Numbered from the stretch's first letter, positions 35,546 to 50,059 are shown. The stretch is 64,000 nt of DNA from Solea solea (GCF_958295425.1 NC_081142.1:21534530-21598529), one strand, 5' to 3'. Made by a program: numbers and translations. The notes: generated from the letters alone by a model not told the origin.

Positions 35546-38500
35546 ATGATGAAGCTACTTCTTTCTCTGACTCTCATCTGGGCTCTGTCCAGCACAAGTA
35601 AGTGTTCTTTTTTACTACAGTATTATTACAACAGCTACAACAGAATGTGTTTAAATTTTAAAGGGCTGATTATCACAAAGGATTTAAAGCTTTGCATGAA
35701 CCAAAAGCCAGTTTGTAATTTCATATTCTTACAGAAGATAACAGAAGAACCAAAACCAGTCTAAACACGAGTCTAACAGATGAGATACTTAAGAGTCAAG
35801 TAGTGTCGGTCACACATGAAACCACATTTTTTACATTACAAATACTACGTTTTAAAATCAGTTTAAAGCAACCATATTTATATGTTTGAGCCTTAATTAA
35901 TGAAAGTCCTGTAGTCTTGAGGACTCTGTTTCTAATCATGTATTTTTTTTCCACATTGCAGCTGCAGCTCTTGTGTGTCAGACTTGCACAGATGATTCAT
36001 GTACAAGCACCGTGCCACTAACATGTTCCACAGAGACAATGTGTATAACTGCCGCCATTGAAGGTATTTTTTTCAACACGTCATTTATTACTTTTCAGGA
36101 ACAAACGTGCTGCAAAGTGTTTTCAATTAAAATGAACAAACTGTACTTTTCAGCCTTTTCATCTGGAACTCCTGGACAACAAATCTTCAAGGCGTGTGCG
36201 TCGTCCTCCCTTTGTCCAGCCACAGGATCTCAGATATTTTCAGTCAACTTGGGTGTTTCGAGTGCACTTGCATCTACTACATGCTGCAACACAGATAACT
36301 GCAACTCAGCCACTCTATCATGTAAGTACAGATGGATGATCATCACCTACAAAACATGAGAAAGACAATTTTATCTAACCCTAATGAACACAATCTCATG
36401 GTCTTCTTTTTCAGTCCCCACCACTCCATCAGTCAACAGCCTCCAGTGTTATTCATGTGACCCTGCCACATCACAATGCACCACTTCAGTACAGTGTACG
36501 GGAACACAAGATCGCTGCTTTCAAGCAAGTGGTGAGTCTTATTATTATATATGTTAGTCATTTGGTCAGTTCATCACTAAAGCTCAAATACTTCATTCAA
36601 CCAGACAGTCATTCAATCTATATAATGTAGTTGAGCGAAGGTACATTTCAAACCTATTGTACTACATTATCATAAAGTATTTTACCACCCAGCATTTAAA
36701 TGCTACTCACAGTATTGAAAGTAAGCAAAACACAATTACTGCAGTGGAGTTTCCCCACAGCTCGAATACAATTAGGTTTCCTTCAGTCAGCACAGTTTTA
36801 ACCCATTCTAATGTTATATGTGTTTTTATGTGTTCTACTTAAAAAAGATGTTTGGACATTCAAATGATAACCAGTGCCATTTTGGCCAATCAATCAGAAG
36901 TAATGAAATGTAACTTTATAGAATAAACTAACATAAAAAACACAATATAAGACTTAATTCAAATCTATATAAAAAATTATGAAATTAACTAAATTACTTT
37001 CATCTTCAGTGACAAATGGGGCCTCCACTTCTCCTGCCTTTGGTTGTGCATCTACAAACATGTGTGCAGCTGCTGGTAGCTTGGGGACACTACCGTTCAT
37101 GCAAAATGTTGGCAGCATTAGCAGTGGACCAACTTGTTGTGAGACAAATCTATGTAACACTCTCACAACAACTGCTGCCCCAACTACAACTGCTGCTCCA
37201 ACTACAACTGCTGCCCCAACTACAACTGCTTCTCCAACAACTGCTTCACCAACTTCATCTGCTGCTGCAACTACAACGACATCATCACCAACTTCAACTG
37301 CTGCCCCAACTACAACTCCTTCACCTACTACAACTGCTTCACCAACTTCAACTGCTGCCCCAACTACAACTGCTGCCCCAACAACTGTTTCCGCAACTAC
37401 AACTGCTTCACCAACTTCAACTGCTGCCCCAACTACAACTCCTTCACCTACAACAACTGCTTCACCAACTTCAACTGCTGCCCCAACAACTGTTTCCGCA
37501 ACTACAACTGCTTCACCAACTTCAACTGCTGCCCCAACTACAACTCCTTCACCTACAACAACTGCTTCACCAACTACAACTGCTTCCCCAACTTCAACCG
37601 CTGCAGCAACTTCAACTGTTGCAACAACTACAACTGCTTCTCCAACAACAACTGCTTCCCCAACTTCAACTGCAGCTGCAACTACAACTGCTGCTGTAAC
37701 TTCAACTGCTGCCACAACTACAACTGCTGTCCCAACTTCAACCCCTGCAGCAACTTCAACTGTTGCAACAACTACAACTGCTTCTCCAACAACAACTGCT
37801 TCCCCAACTTCAACTGCAACTACAACTGCTGCTCCAACTACAACTGCTTCACCAACTTCAACTGCTGCCCCAACTACAACTGCTTCACCAGCTTCAACTG
37901 CTGCCACAACTACAACTGCTTCACCAACTTCAACTGCTGCCGTAACTTCAGCTGCTGCCACAACTACAACTGCTTCTCCAACAACTGCTTCCCAAACTTC
38001 AACTGCAGCTGCAACTACAACTGCTTCACCAACTTCAACAGCTGCCCCAACAACTGTTTCACCAACTTCAACTGCTGCCTCAACAATTGCTTCCCCAACT
38101 TCAACTGCTGCCGCAACTACAACTGCTTCCCCAACTTCAACTGCTGCCGCAACTACAACTGCTTCCCCAACTTCAACTGCTGCCGCAACTACAACTGCTT
38201 CACCAACTTCAACTGCTGACGTAACTACAACTGTTGCCGTAACTTCAACTGCTGCCACAACTACAACTGCTGTCCCAACTTCAACCGCTGCCGCAACTTC
38301 AACTGTTGCCGCAACTACAACTGCTTCACCAACTTCAACTGCTGCCTCAACAACTGTTTCTGCAACTTCAACTGCTGCTCCAACTACTGCTTCCCCAACT
38401 TCAACTGCTGTCGCAACTACAACTGCTGCCGTAACTTCAACTGCTGCTACAACTACAACTGCTGTCCCAATTTCAACTGCTGCCCCAACAACTGTTTCGC

Positions 38501-41500
38501 CAACATCAACTGCTGCCTCAACAACTGCTTCCCCAACTTCAACTGCAGCTGCAACTACAACTGCTGCTCCAACTACTGCTTCCCCAACTTCAACTGCTGT
38601 CGCAACTACAACTGCTGCCGTAACTTCAACTGCTGCTACAACTACAACTGCTGTCCCAACTTCAACTGCTGCCCCAACAACTGTTTCACCAACATCAACT
38701 GCTGCCTCAACAACTGCTTCCCCAACTTCAACTGCAGCTGCAACTACAACTGCTGCTCCAACTACAACTGCTTCACCAACTTCAACTGCTGTCCCAACTA
38801 CAACTGCTTCACCAGCTTCAACTGCTGCCACAACTACAACTGCTTCACCAACTTCAACTGCTGCTACAACTACAACTGCTGTCCCAACTACAACTGCTGC
38901 CACAACTACAACTGCTTCTCCAACAACTGCTTCCCAAACTTCAACTGCAGCTGCAACTACAACTGCTTCACCAACTTCAACAGCTGCCCCAACAACTGTT
39001 TCACCAACTTCAACTGCTGCCTCAACAATTGCTTCCCCAACTTCAACTGCTGCCGCAACTACAACTGCTTCCCCAACTTCAACTGCTGCCGCAACTACAA
39101 CTGCTTCCCCAACTTCAACTGCTGCCGCAACTACAACTGCTTCACCAACTTCAACTGCTGACGTAACTACAACTGCTGCCGTAACTTCAACTGCTGCCAC
39201 AACTACAACTGCTGTCCCAACTTCAACCGCTGCCGCAACTTCAACTGTTGCCGCAACTACAACTGCTTCACCAACTTCAACTGCTGCCCCAACAACTGTT
39301 TCTGCAACTTCAACTGCTGCTCCAACTACTGCTTCCCCAACTTCAACTGCTGTCGCAACTACAACTGCTGCCGTAACTTCAACTGCTGCTACAACTACAA
39401 CTGCTGTCCCAATTTCAACTGCTGCCCCAACAACTGTTTCGCCAACATCAACTGCTGCCTCAACAACTGCTTCCCCAACTTCAACTGCAGCTGCAACTAC
39501 AACTGCTGCTCCAACTACTGCTTCCCCAACTTCAACTGCTGTCGCAACTACAACTGCTGCCGTAACTTCAACTGCTGCTACAACTACAACTGCTGTCCCA
39601 ACTTCAACTGCTGCCCCAACAACTGTTTCACCAACATCAACTGCTGCCTCAACAACTGCTTCCCCAACTTCAACTGCAGCTGCAACTACAACTGCTGCTC
39701 CAACTACAACTGCTTCACCAACTTCAACTGCTGTCCCAACTACAACTGCTTCACCAGCTTCAACTGCTGCCACAACTACAACTGCTTCACCAACTTCAAC
39801 TGCTGCTACAACTACAACTGCTGTCCCAACTACAACTGCTGCCACAACTACAACTGCTTCTCCAACAACTGCTTCCCAAACTTCAACTGCAGCTGCAACT
39901 ACAACTGCTTCACCAACTTCAACAGCTGCCCCAACAACTGTTTCACCAACTTCAACTGCTGCCTCAACAATTGCTTCCCCAACTTCAACTGCTGCCGCAA
40001 CTACAACTGCTTCCCCAACTTCAACTGCTGCCGCAACTACAACTGCTTCCCCAACTTCAACTGCTGCCGCAACTACAACTGCTTCACCAACTTCAACTGC
40101 TGACGTAACTACAACTGCTGCCGTAACTTCAACTGCTGCCACAACTACAACTGCTGTCCCAACTTCAACCGCTGCCGCAACTTCAACTGTTGCCGCAACT
40201 ACAACTGCTTCACCAACTTCAACTGCTGCCCCAACAACTGTTTCTGCAACTTCAACTGCTGCTCCAACTACTGCTTCCCCAACTTCAACTGCTGTCGCAA
40301 CTACAACTGCTGCCGTAACTTCAACTGCTGCTACAACTACAACTGCTGTCCCAACTTCAACTGCTGCCCCAACAACTGTTTCACCAACATCAACTGCTGT
40401 CCCAACTACAACTGCTTCACCAGCTTCAACTGCTGCTGCAACTACAACTGCTGCAGTAACTTCAGCTGCTGCTACAACTACAACTGCTGTCCCAACTTCA
40501 ACTGCTGCCACAACTACAACTGCTGTCCCAACTTCAACTGCTGCCACAACTACAACTACTTCTCCAACAACTGCTTCCCAAACTTCAACTGCAGCTGCAA
40601 CTACAACTGCTTCACCAACTTCAACAGCTGCCCCAACAACTGTTTCACCAACTTCAACTGCTGCCTCAACAACTGCTTCCCCAACTTCAACTGCTGCCGC
40701 AACTACAACTGCTTCCCCAACTTCAACTGCTGCCGTAACTTCAACTGCTGCCACAACTACAACTGCTGCCACAACTACAACTGCTGTCCCAACTTCAACC
40801 GCTGCTGCAACTTCAACTGTTGCCGCAACTACAACTGCTTCACCAACTTCAACTGCTGCCCCAACAACTGCTTCACCAACTTCAACTGCTGCTCCAACGA
40901 CTGCCTCCCCAACTTCAACTGCTACCCCAACTGCAACTGCTGCTGTAACTTCAACTGCTGCTACAACTACAACTGCTGTCCCAACTTCAACTGCTGCCCC
41001 AACAACTGTTTCACCAACATCAACTGCTGCCTCAACAACTGCTTCCCCAACTTCAACTGCAGCTGCAACTACAACTGCTGCTCCAACTACAACTGCTTCA
41101 CCAACTTCAACTGCTGTCCCAACTACAACTGCTTCACCAGCTTCAACTGCTGCCACAACTACAACTGCTTCACCAACTTCAACTGCTGCTACAACTACAA
41201 CTGCTGTCCCAACTACAACTGCTGCCACAACTACAACTGCTTCTCCAACAACTGCTTCCCAAACTTCAACTGCAGCTGCAACTACAACTGCTTCACCAAC
41301 TTCAACAGCTGCCCCAACAACTGTTTCACCAACTTCAACTGCTGCCTCAACAATTGCTTCCCCAACTTCAACTGCTGCCGCAACTACAACTGCTTCCCCA
41401 ACTTCAACTGCTGCCGCAACTACAACTGCTTCCCCAACTTCAACTGCTGCCGCAACTACAACTGCTTCACCAACTTCAACTGCTGACGTAACTACAACTG

Positions 41501-44500
41501 CTGCCGTAACTTCAACTGCTGCCACAACTACAACTGCTGTCCCAACTTCAACTGCTGCCACAACTACAACTACTTCTCCAACAACTGCTTCCCAAACTTC
41601 AACTGCAGCTGCAACTACAACTGCTTCACCAACTTCAACAGCTGCCCCAACAACTGTTTCACCAACTTCAACTGCTGCCTCAACAACTGCTTCCCCAACT
41701 TCAACTGCTGCCGCAACTACAACTGCTTCCCCAACTTCAACTGCTGCCGTAACTTCAACTGCTGCCACAACTACAACTGCTGCCACAACTACAACTGCTG
41801 TCCCAACTTCAACCGCTGCTGCAACTTCAACTGTTGCCGCAACTACAACTGCTTCACCAACTTCAACTGCTGCCCCAACAACTGCTTCACCAACTTCAAC
41901 TGCTGCTCCAACGACTGCCTCCCCAACTTCAACTGCTACCCCAACTGCAACTGCTGCTGTAACTTCAACTGCTGCTACAACTACAACTGCTGTCCCAACT
42001 TCAACTGCTGCCCCAACAACTGTTTCACCAACATCAACTGCTGCCTCAACAACTGCTTCCCCAACTTCAACTGCAGCTGCAACTACAACTGCTGCTCCAA
42101 CTACAACTGCTTCACCAACTTCAACTGCTGTCCCAACTACAACTGCTTCACCAGCTTCAACTGCTGCCACAACTACAACTGCTTCACCAACTTCAACTGC
42201 TGCTACAACTACAACTGCTGTCCCAACTACAACTGCTGCCACAACTACAACTGCTTCTCCAACAACTGCTTCCCAAACTTCAACTGCAGCTGCAACTACA
42301 ACTGCTTCACCAACTTCAACAGCTGCCCCAACAACTGTTTCACCAACTTCAACTGCTGCCTCAACAATTGCTTCCCCAACTTCAACTGCTGCCGCAACTA
42401 CAACTGCTTCCCCAACTTCAACTGCTGCCGCAACTACAACTGCTTCCCCAACTTCAACTGCTGCCGCAACTACAACTGCTTCACCAACTTCAACTGCTGA
42501 CGTAACTACAACTGCTGCCGTAACTTCAACTGCTGCCACAACTACAACTGCTGTCCCAACTTCAACTGCTGCCACAACTACAACTGCTGTCCCAACTTCA
42601 ACTGCTGCCACAACTACAACTACTTCTCCAACAACTGCTGTCCCAACTTCAACTGCTGCCACAACTACAACTACTTCTCCAACAACTGCTTCCCAAACTT
42701 CAACTGCAGCTGCAACTACAACTGCTTCACCAACTTCAACAGCTGCCCCAACAACTGTTTCACCAACTTCAACTGCTGCCTCAACAACTGCTTCCCCAAC
42801 TTCAACTGCTGCCGCAACTAGAACTGCTTCCCCAACTTCAACTGCTGCCGTAACTTCAACTGCTGCCACAACTACAACTGCTGCCACAACTACAACTGCT
42901 GTCCCAACTTCAACCGCTGCTGCAACTTCAACTGTTGCCGCAACTACAACTGCTTCACCAACTTCAACTGCTGCCCCAACAACTGCTTCCCCAACTTCAA
43001 CTGCTGCCGCAACTACAACTGCTTCCCCAACTTCAACTGCTGCCGTAACTTCAACTGCTGCCACAACTACAACTGCTGCCACAACTACAACTGCTGTCCC
43101 AACTTCAACCGCTGCTGCAACTTCAACTGTTGCCGCAACTACAACTGCTTCACCAACTTCAACTGCTGCCCCAACAACTGCTTCACCAACTTCAACTGCT
43201 GCTCCAACGACTGCCTCCCCAACTTCAACTGCTACCCCAACTGCAACTGCTGCTGTAACTTCAACTGCTGCTACAACTACAACTGCTGTCCCAACTTCAA
43301 CTGCTGCCCCAACAACTGTTTCACCAACATCAACTGCTGCCTCAACAACTGCTTCCCCAACTTCAACTGCTGCTCCAACTACTGCTTCCCCAACTTCAAC
43401 TGCTGTCGCAACTACAACTGCTGCCGTAACTTCAACTGCTGCTACAACTACAACTGCTGTCCCAATTTCAACTGCTGCCCCAACAACTGTTTCACCAACA
43501 TCAACTGCTGCCTCAACAACTGCTTCCCCAACTTCAACTGCAGCTGCAACTACAACTGCTGCTCCAACTACTGCTTCCCCAACTTCAACTGCTGTCGCAA
43601 CTACAACTGCTGCCGTAACTTCAACTGCTGCTACAACTACAACTGCTGTCCCAACTTCAACTGCTGCTACAACTACAACTGCTGTCCCAACTTCAACTGC
43701 TGCCCCAACAACTGTTTCACCAACATCAACTGCTGCCTCAACAACTGCTTCCCCAACTTCAACTGCAGCTGCAACTACAACTGCTGCTCCAACTACAACT
43801 GCTTCACCAACTTCAACTGCTGTCCCAACTACAACTGCTTCACCAGCTTCAACTGCTGCCACAACTACAACTGCTTCACCAACTTCAACTGCTGCTACAA
43901 CTACAACTGCTGTCCCAACTACAACTGCTGCCACAACTACAACTGCTTCTCCAACAACTGCTTCCCAAACTTCAACTGCAGCTGCAACTACAACTGCTTC
44001 ACCAACTTCAACAGCTGCCCAAACAACTGTTTCACCAACTTCAACTGCTGCCTCAACAATTGCTTCCCCAACTTCAACTGCTGCCGCAACTACAACTGCT
44101 TCCCCAACTTCAACTGCTGCCGCAACTACAACTGCTTCCCCAACTTCAACTGCTGCCGCAACTACAACTGCTTCACCAACTTCAACTGCTGACGTAACTA
44201 CAACTGCTGCCGTAACTTCAACTGCTGGCACAACTACAACTGCTGTCCCAACTTCAACCGCTGCCGCAACTTCAACTGTTGCCGCAACTACAACTGCTTC
44301 ACCAACTTCAACTGCTGCCCCAACAACTGTTTCTGCAACTTCAACTGCTGCTCCAACTACTGCTTCCCCAACTTCAACTGCTGTCGCAACTACAACTGCT
44401 GCCGTAACTTCAACTGCTGCTACAACTACAACTGCTGTCCCAACTTCAACTGCTGCCCCAACAACTGTTTCACCAACATCAACTGCTGTCCCAACTACAA

Positions 44501-45888
44501 CTGCTTCACCAGCTTCAACTGCTGCCGCAACTACAACTGCTGCAGTAACTTCAGCTGCTGCTACAACTACAACTGCTGTCCCAACTTCAACTGCTGCCCC
44601 AACAACTGTTTCACCAACATCAACTGCTGCCTCAACAACTGCTTCCCCAACTTCAACTGCTGCCGAAACTACAACTGCTTCACCAACTTCAACTACTGCC
44701 TCAACAACTGCTTCCCCAACTTCAACTGCTGCCGCAACTACAACTGCTTCACCAACTTCAACTGCTGCCGTAACTTCAACTGCTGCCGTAACTTCAACTG
44801 CTGCTACAACTACAACTGCTGTCCCAATTTCAACTGCTGCTCCAAAAACTGTTTCACCAACATCAACTGCTGCCTCAACAACTGCTGCCGCAATTACAAC
44901 TGCTGCCCCAAATACAACTCCTTCACCTACCACAACTGCTTCACCAACTTCAACTGCTGCCCCAACAACTGTTTCCGCAACTACAACTGCTGCCCCAACA
45001 ACTGCTTCACCAACTTCAACTGCTGCCTCAACAACTGCTTCCCCAACTTCAACTGCTGCCGCAACTACAACTGCTTCACCAACTTCAACTGCTTCTCCAA
45101 CTACTGCTTCCCCAACTTCAACTGCTGCCGCAACTACAGCTGCTTCTCCAACAACTGCTTCACCAACTTCAACTGCTGCTGCAACTACAACGACATCATC
45201 ACCAGCTTCAACTACTGCTTCAACTACAACTGCTGCCACAACTACAACTGCTTCTCCAACAACAACTGCTTCACCAACTTCAACTGCTGCTGCAACTACA
45301 ACGACATCATCACCAACTTCAACTGCTGCTTCAACTACAACTGCTGCCACAACTACAACTGCTTCTCCAACAACTGCTTCACCAACTTCAACTGCTGCTG
45401 TAACCACAACGACATCACCACCAACTTCAACTGCTGCTCCTACTTCAACTGCTCCCCCAACTACAACTGCTGCCCCAAATACAACTCCTTCACCTACCAC
45501 AACTGCTTCACCAACTTCAACTGCTGCCCCAACTACAACTGCTGCACCAACAACTGCTTCACCAACTTCAACTGCTGCCTCAACAACTGCTGCTCCAAAT
45601 ACAACTGCCGCCCCAACTGCTGCTCCAACTACAACTGCTGTTCCAGCAACCGCAACTGCTTCCCCAACTTCAGTTGCTACCCCAACTGCAACAGGTGCAC
45701 CACCTACAGCAACCCCTGCCCCAACAGTCCTCTCAACCATAGCAACCTCGGCTCCACCAACAGTGACATCCAACTTAGCGACACAAACCAACCCAACTAC
45801 AACTACAACTACCTCCAGTTCTGCTTGTTGTATCAGACTGGGTATGATCCATCTTCTGTTAGGACTTGTTTTATTTACCCTCTTTTAG
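35546..45888 (+). CDS. Gene 4: LU double-domain protein with the longest mucin-like stalk, 3105 aa
   Basis: Predicted exons are 35546-35597, 35962-36063, 36154-36321, 36415-36531 and 37010-45888, all joined in phase 1. The N-terminal signal peptide and both ten-cysteine LU domains match gene 3. The only change noted in the exon 2-3 region lies inside the hidden intron (GGTATTTTTTTC instead of GGTATTATTTTC), which does not alter the spliced protein. The last exon is a single uninterrupted 8.9-kb block, unusually long for a vertebrate exon. It encodes about 2850 stalk residues and the usual hydrophobic tail. Length differences from gene 3 come from extra 942-bp and 1014-bp repeat periods. Likely an O-glycosylated, GPI-linked surface protein. 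No binding partner can be named. Confidence 0.8.
36064..36153 (+). other. In-frame 90-nt intron inside LU1 of gene 4
   Basis: Same length and splice sites. A single A-to-T change near the donor leaves it stop-free. Confidence 0.75.
37166..45664 (+). repeat. Mucin-coding minisatellite of gene 4 with 942-bp and 1014-bp higher-order repeats
   Basis: The CCCAAACTTCAACTGCAGC landmark falls at 37991, 38933 and 39875 (942 bp apart), then at 40577, 41258, 41591, 42272, 42692 and 43964. The pairs 40577/41591 and 41258/42272 are each 1014 bp apart. All intervals divide by three. Confidence 0.88.
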
Positions 45889-46450
45889 AATATGACATGG
45901 ATGAATGACCACTGAAGCCACCAATAGACTGTGAGGTGTTTTTTTTTTTCTATTAGCCTTATTGCCATCTTTGGTTGATGGTTGTGTGAAGTAGAAGTTA
46001 CACATTCAGTCAAAAGTCTAAAGAGTCTGGGTGAAACTGACTTTGCTGAAGGCGACACCAATACAATACTCCCAGTACAGAAAACACTTTAACTTTAACT
46101 TAAGTAATTTAAACATTATTTAACATATAACTTAACTTGTACTACCTAATACTCACATTTTCAATATTCACTGGTTATTTATTTTATGTGTATTTCAAAT
46201 GAACTGAACACTTTACCATTGCATGCACTTTAAATGATCTTAATAATTGTACACATTGTTGTTTCAAACCATATGTGCTATCCAGGGGGGCAGGACCCTA
46301 CTGAGAATGTTTATTGTTTATTTGTTTATAAAACTTATTATTTATTAACTGTTGATTTAATTTATTTGTGCAGAAATACTTGGTTAACGTCTCTCCTCTG
46401 TCTGTCAAACTTTGACTTCTCCAGCAACCAAGTAAATGCTAAGTTTCTAT

Positions 46451-46456
46451 AATAAA
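46451..46456 (+). promoter_or_regulatory. Polyadenylation signal AATAAA, gene 4
   Basis: Same context as genes 2 and 3. Confidence 0.6.
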
Positions 46457-47056
46457 AAAGTTTTATTGAGCAGAAGAATTAGGGGGTTTAATTTGTTCCA
46501 ATAAAATTTGTATATGACCCACACATATTTCTTGATTTGAATGCATGTTTTGAGATCCACAAATAAAAAAATCCCATTTATAACTTGTATGTTGATTTTT
46601 ACAAATATAGATGTGTATTTGTAAATAATATGACATTTGTAAAACTGAAAATTGCATTTGTGAATTGTGATTCCGCATTTGTGGATCGCCAGCACACGCA
46701 TTCATCGCTTTCCACAGTGACGTATTTTTGAGACGTTATATTTGTCTCAATAATGCCTTCCTTCATCAGCAGGTGGCATTGTTTTACAAGTACAATCTAG
46801 CTCAAGTGATGATGCACTCTCGCTTAGGGCTTAGGCATACAGCGCATCGATCACATGACCACGGCTCCGTGGCTAAAATCACGGGTCACCGATTTTACAA
46901 AAAGGTAACCACTTACTATATGCATTAGATCAATAGAACTGTCAGTTTGCAAACAAAATCAAGAATTACGATTTTTTGAATTTGTGTATCGTTACCTAGC
47001 AACCGAGGCTTATACGTCATCCAACTCTGCAGCCGTTCATTGCATCCAGCATGAGA

Positions 47057-47129
47057 CATACTGTAGCATAGTGGATAGAGGATCTGGACTTGCCTCAAGG
47101 ATCTATGGTTCGAATCTCAAAGATAGTGT
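47057..47129 (+). repeat. tRNA-like sequence, unit 4
   Basis: A-box word at 47064 and B-box word at 47107. Stems are as poor as in the other units. Confidence 0.45.
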
Positions 47130-48308
47130 TGTCATTTTCTTCATTTTAGACTGCATATTTGCATGCCAACATGAAATGATGTAAAAGTATTATTATTATT
47201 ATTGTAGAAATATGCTTGAGGCCTGATGACAAACAAAATGACTGAAAACTCAGCCATCTTCTCATTTGTTATTGATTATTCAATTGAACTGGCTACACCA
47301 GATGCGACTGCACAGCAAACATTCTAACAGGAAACATTAACACAGCAAGTAATAGAGAGATTACACAACAGAGTATCATATGTGTCGTTTTTAGTCAGGC
47401 TTCCATCTTTTTACGAACGATAGGTGATGAGTTGATGGTGCAGAAAGGAACCCCACTGACACAGGACTCATACCGAACAAAGGGGATTTTATTTGGTTAC
47501 AAGTAAGGCATCAGACCAAGCTCTGCAGAAGCTTGGGAGAATGTGTTCCTGCCGAATTACCGAATAATTCTGGCCCCTGTGAGCGTGACCACACTTTTTA
47601 AAGGTTATCTAACTACCCTTCCTATACAACACATGATCGTAAATATTAGATAAATTACAACAGGTTTGACATCGGGACCACTATACAATATAGGAGGTAT
47701 CTGTGTTTCTTCAACAAGCCTTACCCAGGACTGGCCCGTAAACAGCTTGTGACCCCAAAATCAACCCCAATGAGGAGTTTCCTGCTTGCTTTTCAATGCA
47801 ATGGAATACACATCTTGACAAGTCAGATATGTCACATGCTCTACAGCAAGCCCCGGTTGATCCAGACTAACTGTGGTGTCCCACAGTATATTATTTACTT
47901 CATACACTCCCCACAATTTAAAAAGAAACAATTATGCAGAAGCATCCCTCACCCCCGAGGTCATCTAGGAAAGGCTTGTTTATGTGTGGCAGGAACTATC
48001 CTGGTTATTGGGTGGAAAGCATGTAGTAAACTGCCACTTCCAGAGGCATGACAAACAGACGTAGCTCAAAATACCTCTGCACGAGATTGCATTGACCTAC
48101 AAACAATCACACTAGTGATCTGGATGATGTATGCAGAACAATGGAAATCATATCAACAACAACATGTGCTAGTTTTCTAGGAGTGATGGCTATCTAGTAA
48201 TCGTGTGTAATGATGGAGGAGCTCAGGGAATTCCACAAAATGGTAGCAACTGCTGAACCAAAAGACAGCTGCTCTTTTTGCCATTTTGGATAAATACAAA
48301 AGCTGCTT

Positions 48309-48795
48309 CTGTCATGATTTGTCACTTCAATTAAGTGTCTTTGCTTTTTCCCTTCATGTTCCATGTCTTGTCTTCCTGTTTTATTTTGTGATCACTCACC
48401 CCTGTCTCTGTTTCAGGTTCCTGTCTGCCCCGCCCCCGTCCTCGTCTGCGTGCACCTGATCCCTGACTGTGTCTCCCACACCTGCATGCAGTCACTCCCC
48501 AATCAAGCCCTGCTTTTATTCCCCTCTGTGTCTTGTCTTGCTGCCAGTTGGTTGATGTTCACAGCTCATATTTCAGCACTCTTACCACAGCCATAGTCAC
48601 AGTCTTCACTTGTTTAGAAACTTGCATACCTTTTTCACCTTGCCTTGTTGCCTGAGGTTTTTTGTACCTCTGCCAGATCTGATTGGCCTCCCGTGTACCG
48701 AACCTCTGCCTGGAAATAAACTCTGTTACTGACTGAATCGTGTCCTGAATCTTGCCTTTGAGTCCTTTGTTCTGCCTTGCCATAGTCCCTGACAG
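48309..48795. mobile_element. Insertion with CTGTCA...TGACAG ends, unit 4
   Basis: 487 bp with the same ends and the same extra 12 bp as the unit 3 copy. Confidence 0.55.
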
Positions 48796-50001
48796 CTTCA
48801 CATCATTGTGTGAAGTTTTCACGATGCTTCGTCTAGTTTCTACTACTTTAATTTTTACCACTTTGTAGCAGTACTGTAGATAGTACCTTGAACAAAATTC
48901 ACTCTGTATATTTATAACTTTTTCTTAAATATTGTACAACAAAATAATATTCTTTTAAGATTTAATCATTTTAATTGTAGTAGAAATTAGATTTTTGCTA
49001 CACACATTTCAAAAGGTCATTAGACATAAATGTAAGGACATAAAATAATGTCCTTACATTTGTCACACGTCGCTTGCACATGTGCTTGTTGTTTGTCATC
49101 ATCTGGAATGTTGTAAAACTGGTGAATCATCTGTCCTCTTCATTCATTGATAGTATCTACGTATCTTGATGCAACAAAAATAATACATAATAATAATACA
49201 TAATACATCTGTACGTATGTAGTTGTTTGCACTTCAGATTTTTTAAGCATTTGCGGTTGTTGAATACAATTAATTGCACCATAAGGACACAGCATGGAAT
49301 CCCTAAATAGATGTAGCTATGTTAGTAACTTAATACAGTGTAATGAAATAAAATGTGTAGATTCAAGATTGATTTTGATGTCAATTTGTTTTAAAGAACA
49401 GAATCATACACTTATTTCTACCACAATGACTGAATCTTTAAAAAAATAAAATATCTGTGACTAAATATTACAGAGGTGAAATCAGACGAAAAAAAAGAAT
49501 GTTATGAATTACATTATGAAAATGTGCAGTGCCATCAAAATTTAAAAAGACCTGATATTAACATATCATTTGGCTTCAGAAATGTATTGTTTCCATTCAC
49601 TGACAGCAGTATATTGCAGTTTTATTTGTTTCAGTTTTTTTATATGGTTAAAGGTCATTTGTCACAAATTCACTCTTCAATGTGACAATATCATGGGTTA
49701 AATATAGAGCACTGTAACAAAATCTAGAATCTTTAAATAAAGGTCAAGAGGATAAACAGTGTTTATATTTAATTAACTATTAAACTATTAATTATTCTAA
49801 CTATTTTAGACAAAGTTATAAACACAAACACTGGAAAAAATTAAGGTGTGTTTAGGAGCATTTTGGCGTGGTTTGACGTTGTGGAAGGACAAAAGAGGAC
49901 ATGACGTTATGACTGATTCACTCACTTTAAAAAAATGACACACCCAATCATTGATGTATTTAGACGTGCATCAGTCATAACTGTATTCATCACCTTCACA
50001 A
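48796..50001. other. Spacer and 5' flank of gene 5
   Basis: As before genes 3 and 4. It has an extra short ATACATAATAATA-type expansion at about 49180-49207. No gene seen. Confidence 0.5.
49028..49061. repeat. Palindrome with 14-bp arms, unit 4/5 junction
   Basis: Same arms and spacer as at 21366-21399. Confidence 0.75.
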
Positions 50002-50008
50002 TATAAAG
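50002..50008 (+). promoter_or_regulatory. TATA box (TATAAAG) of gene 5
   Basis: 58 nt before the start codon, in the conserved block. Confidence 0.6.
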
Positions 50009-50059
50009 AGTGTCTCTGTGCTGTAAGGTTTAGTAACAAATCTGCAGTAGTGTTAGATC

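Larger units (their letters stand above)
45889..48308. other. 3' UTR and spacer of unit 4
   Basis: Same arrangement as 31396-33815, including the shared deletion next to CACGGGTC (about 46887). No gene seen. Confidence 0.6.
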
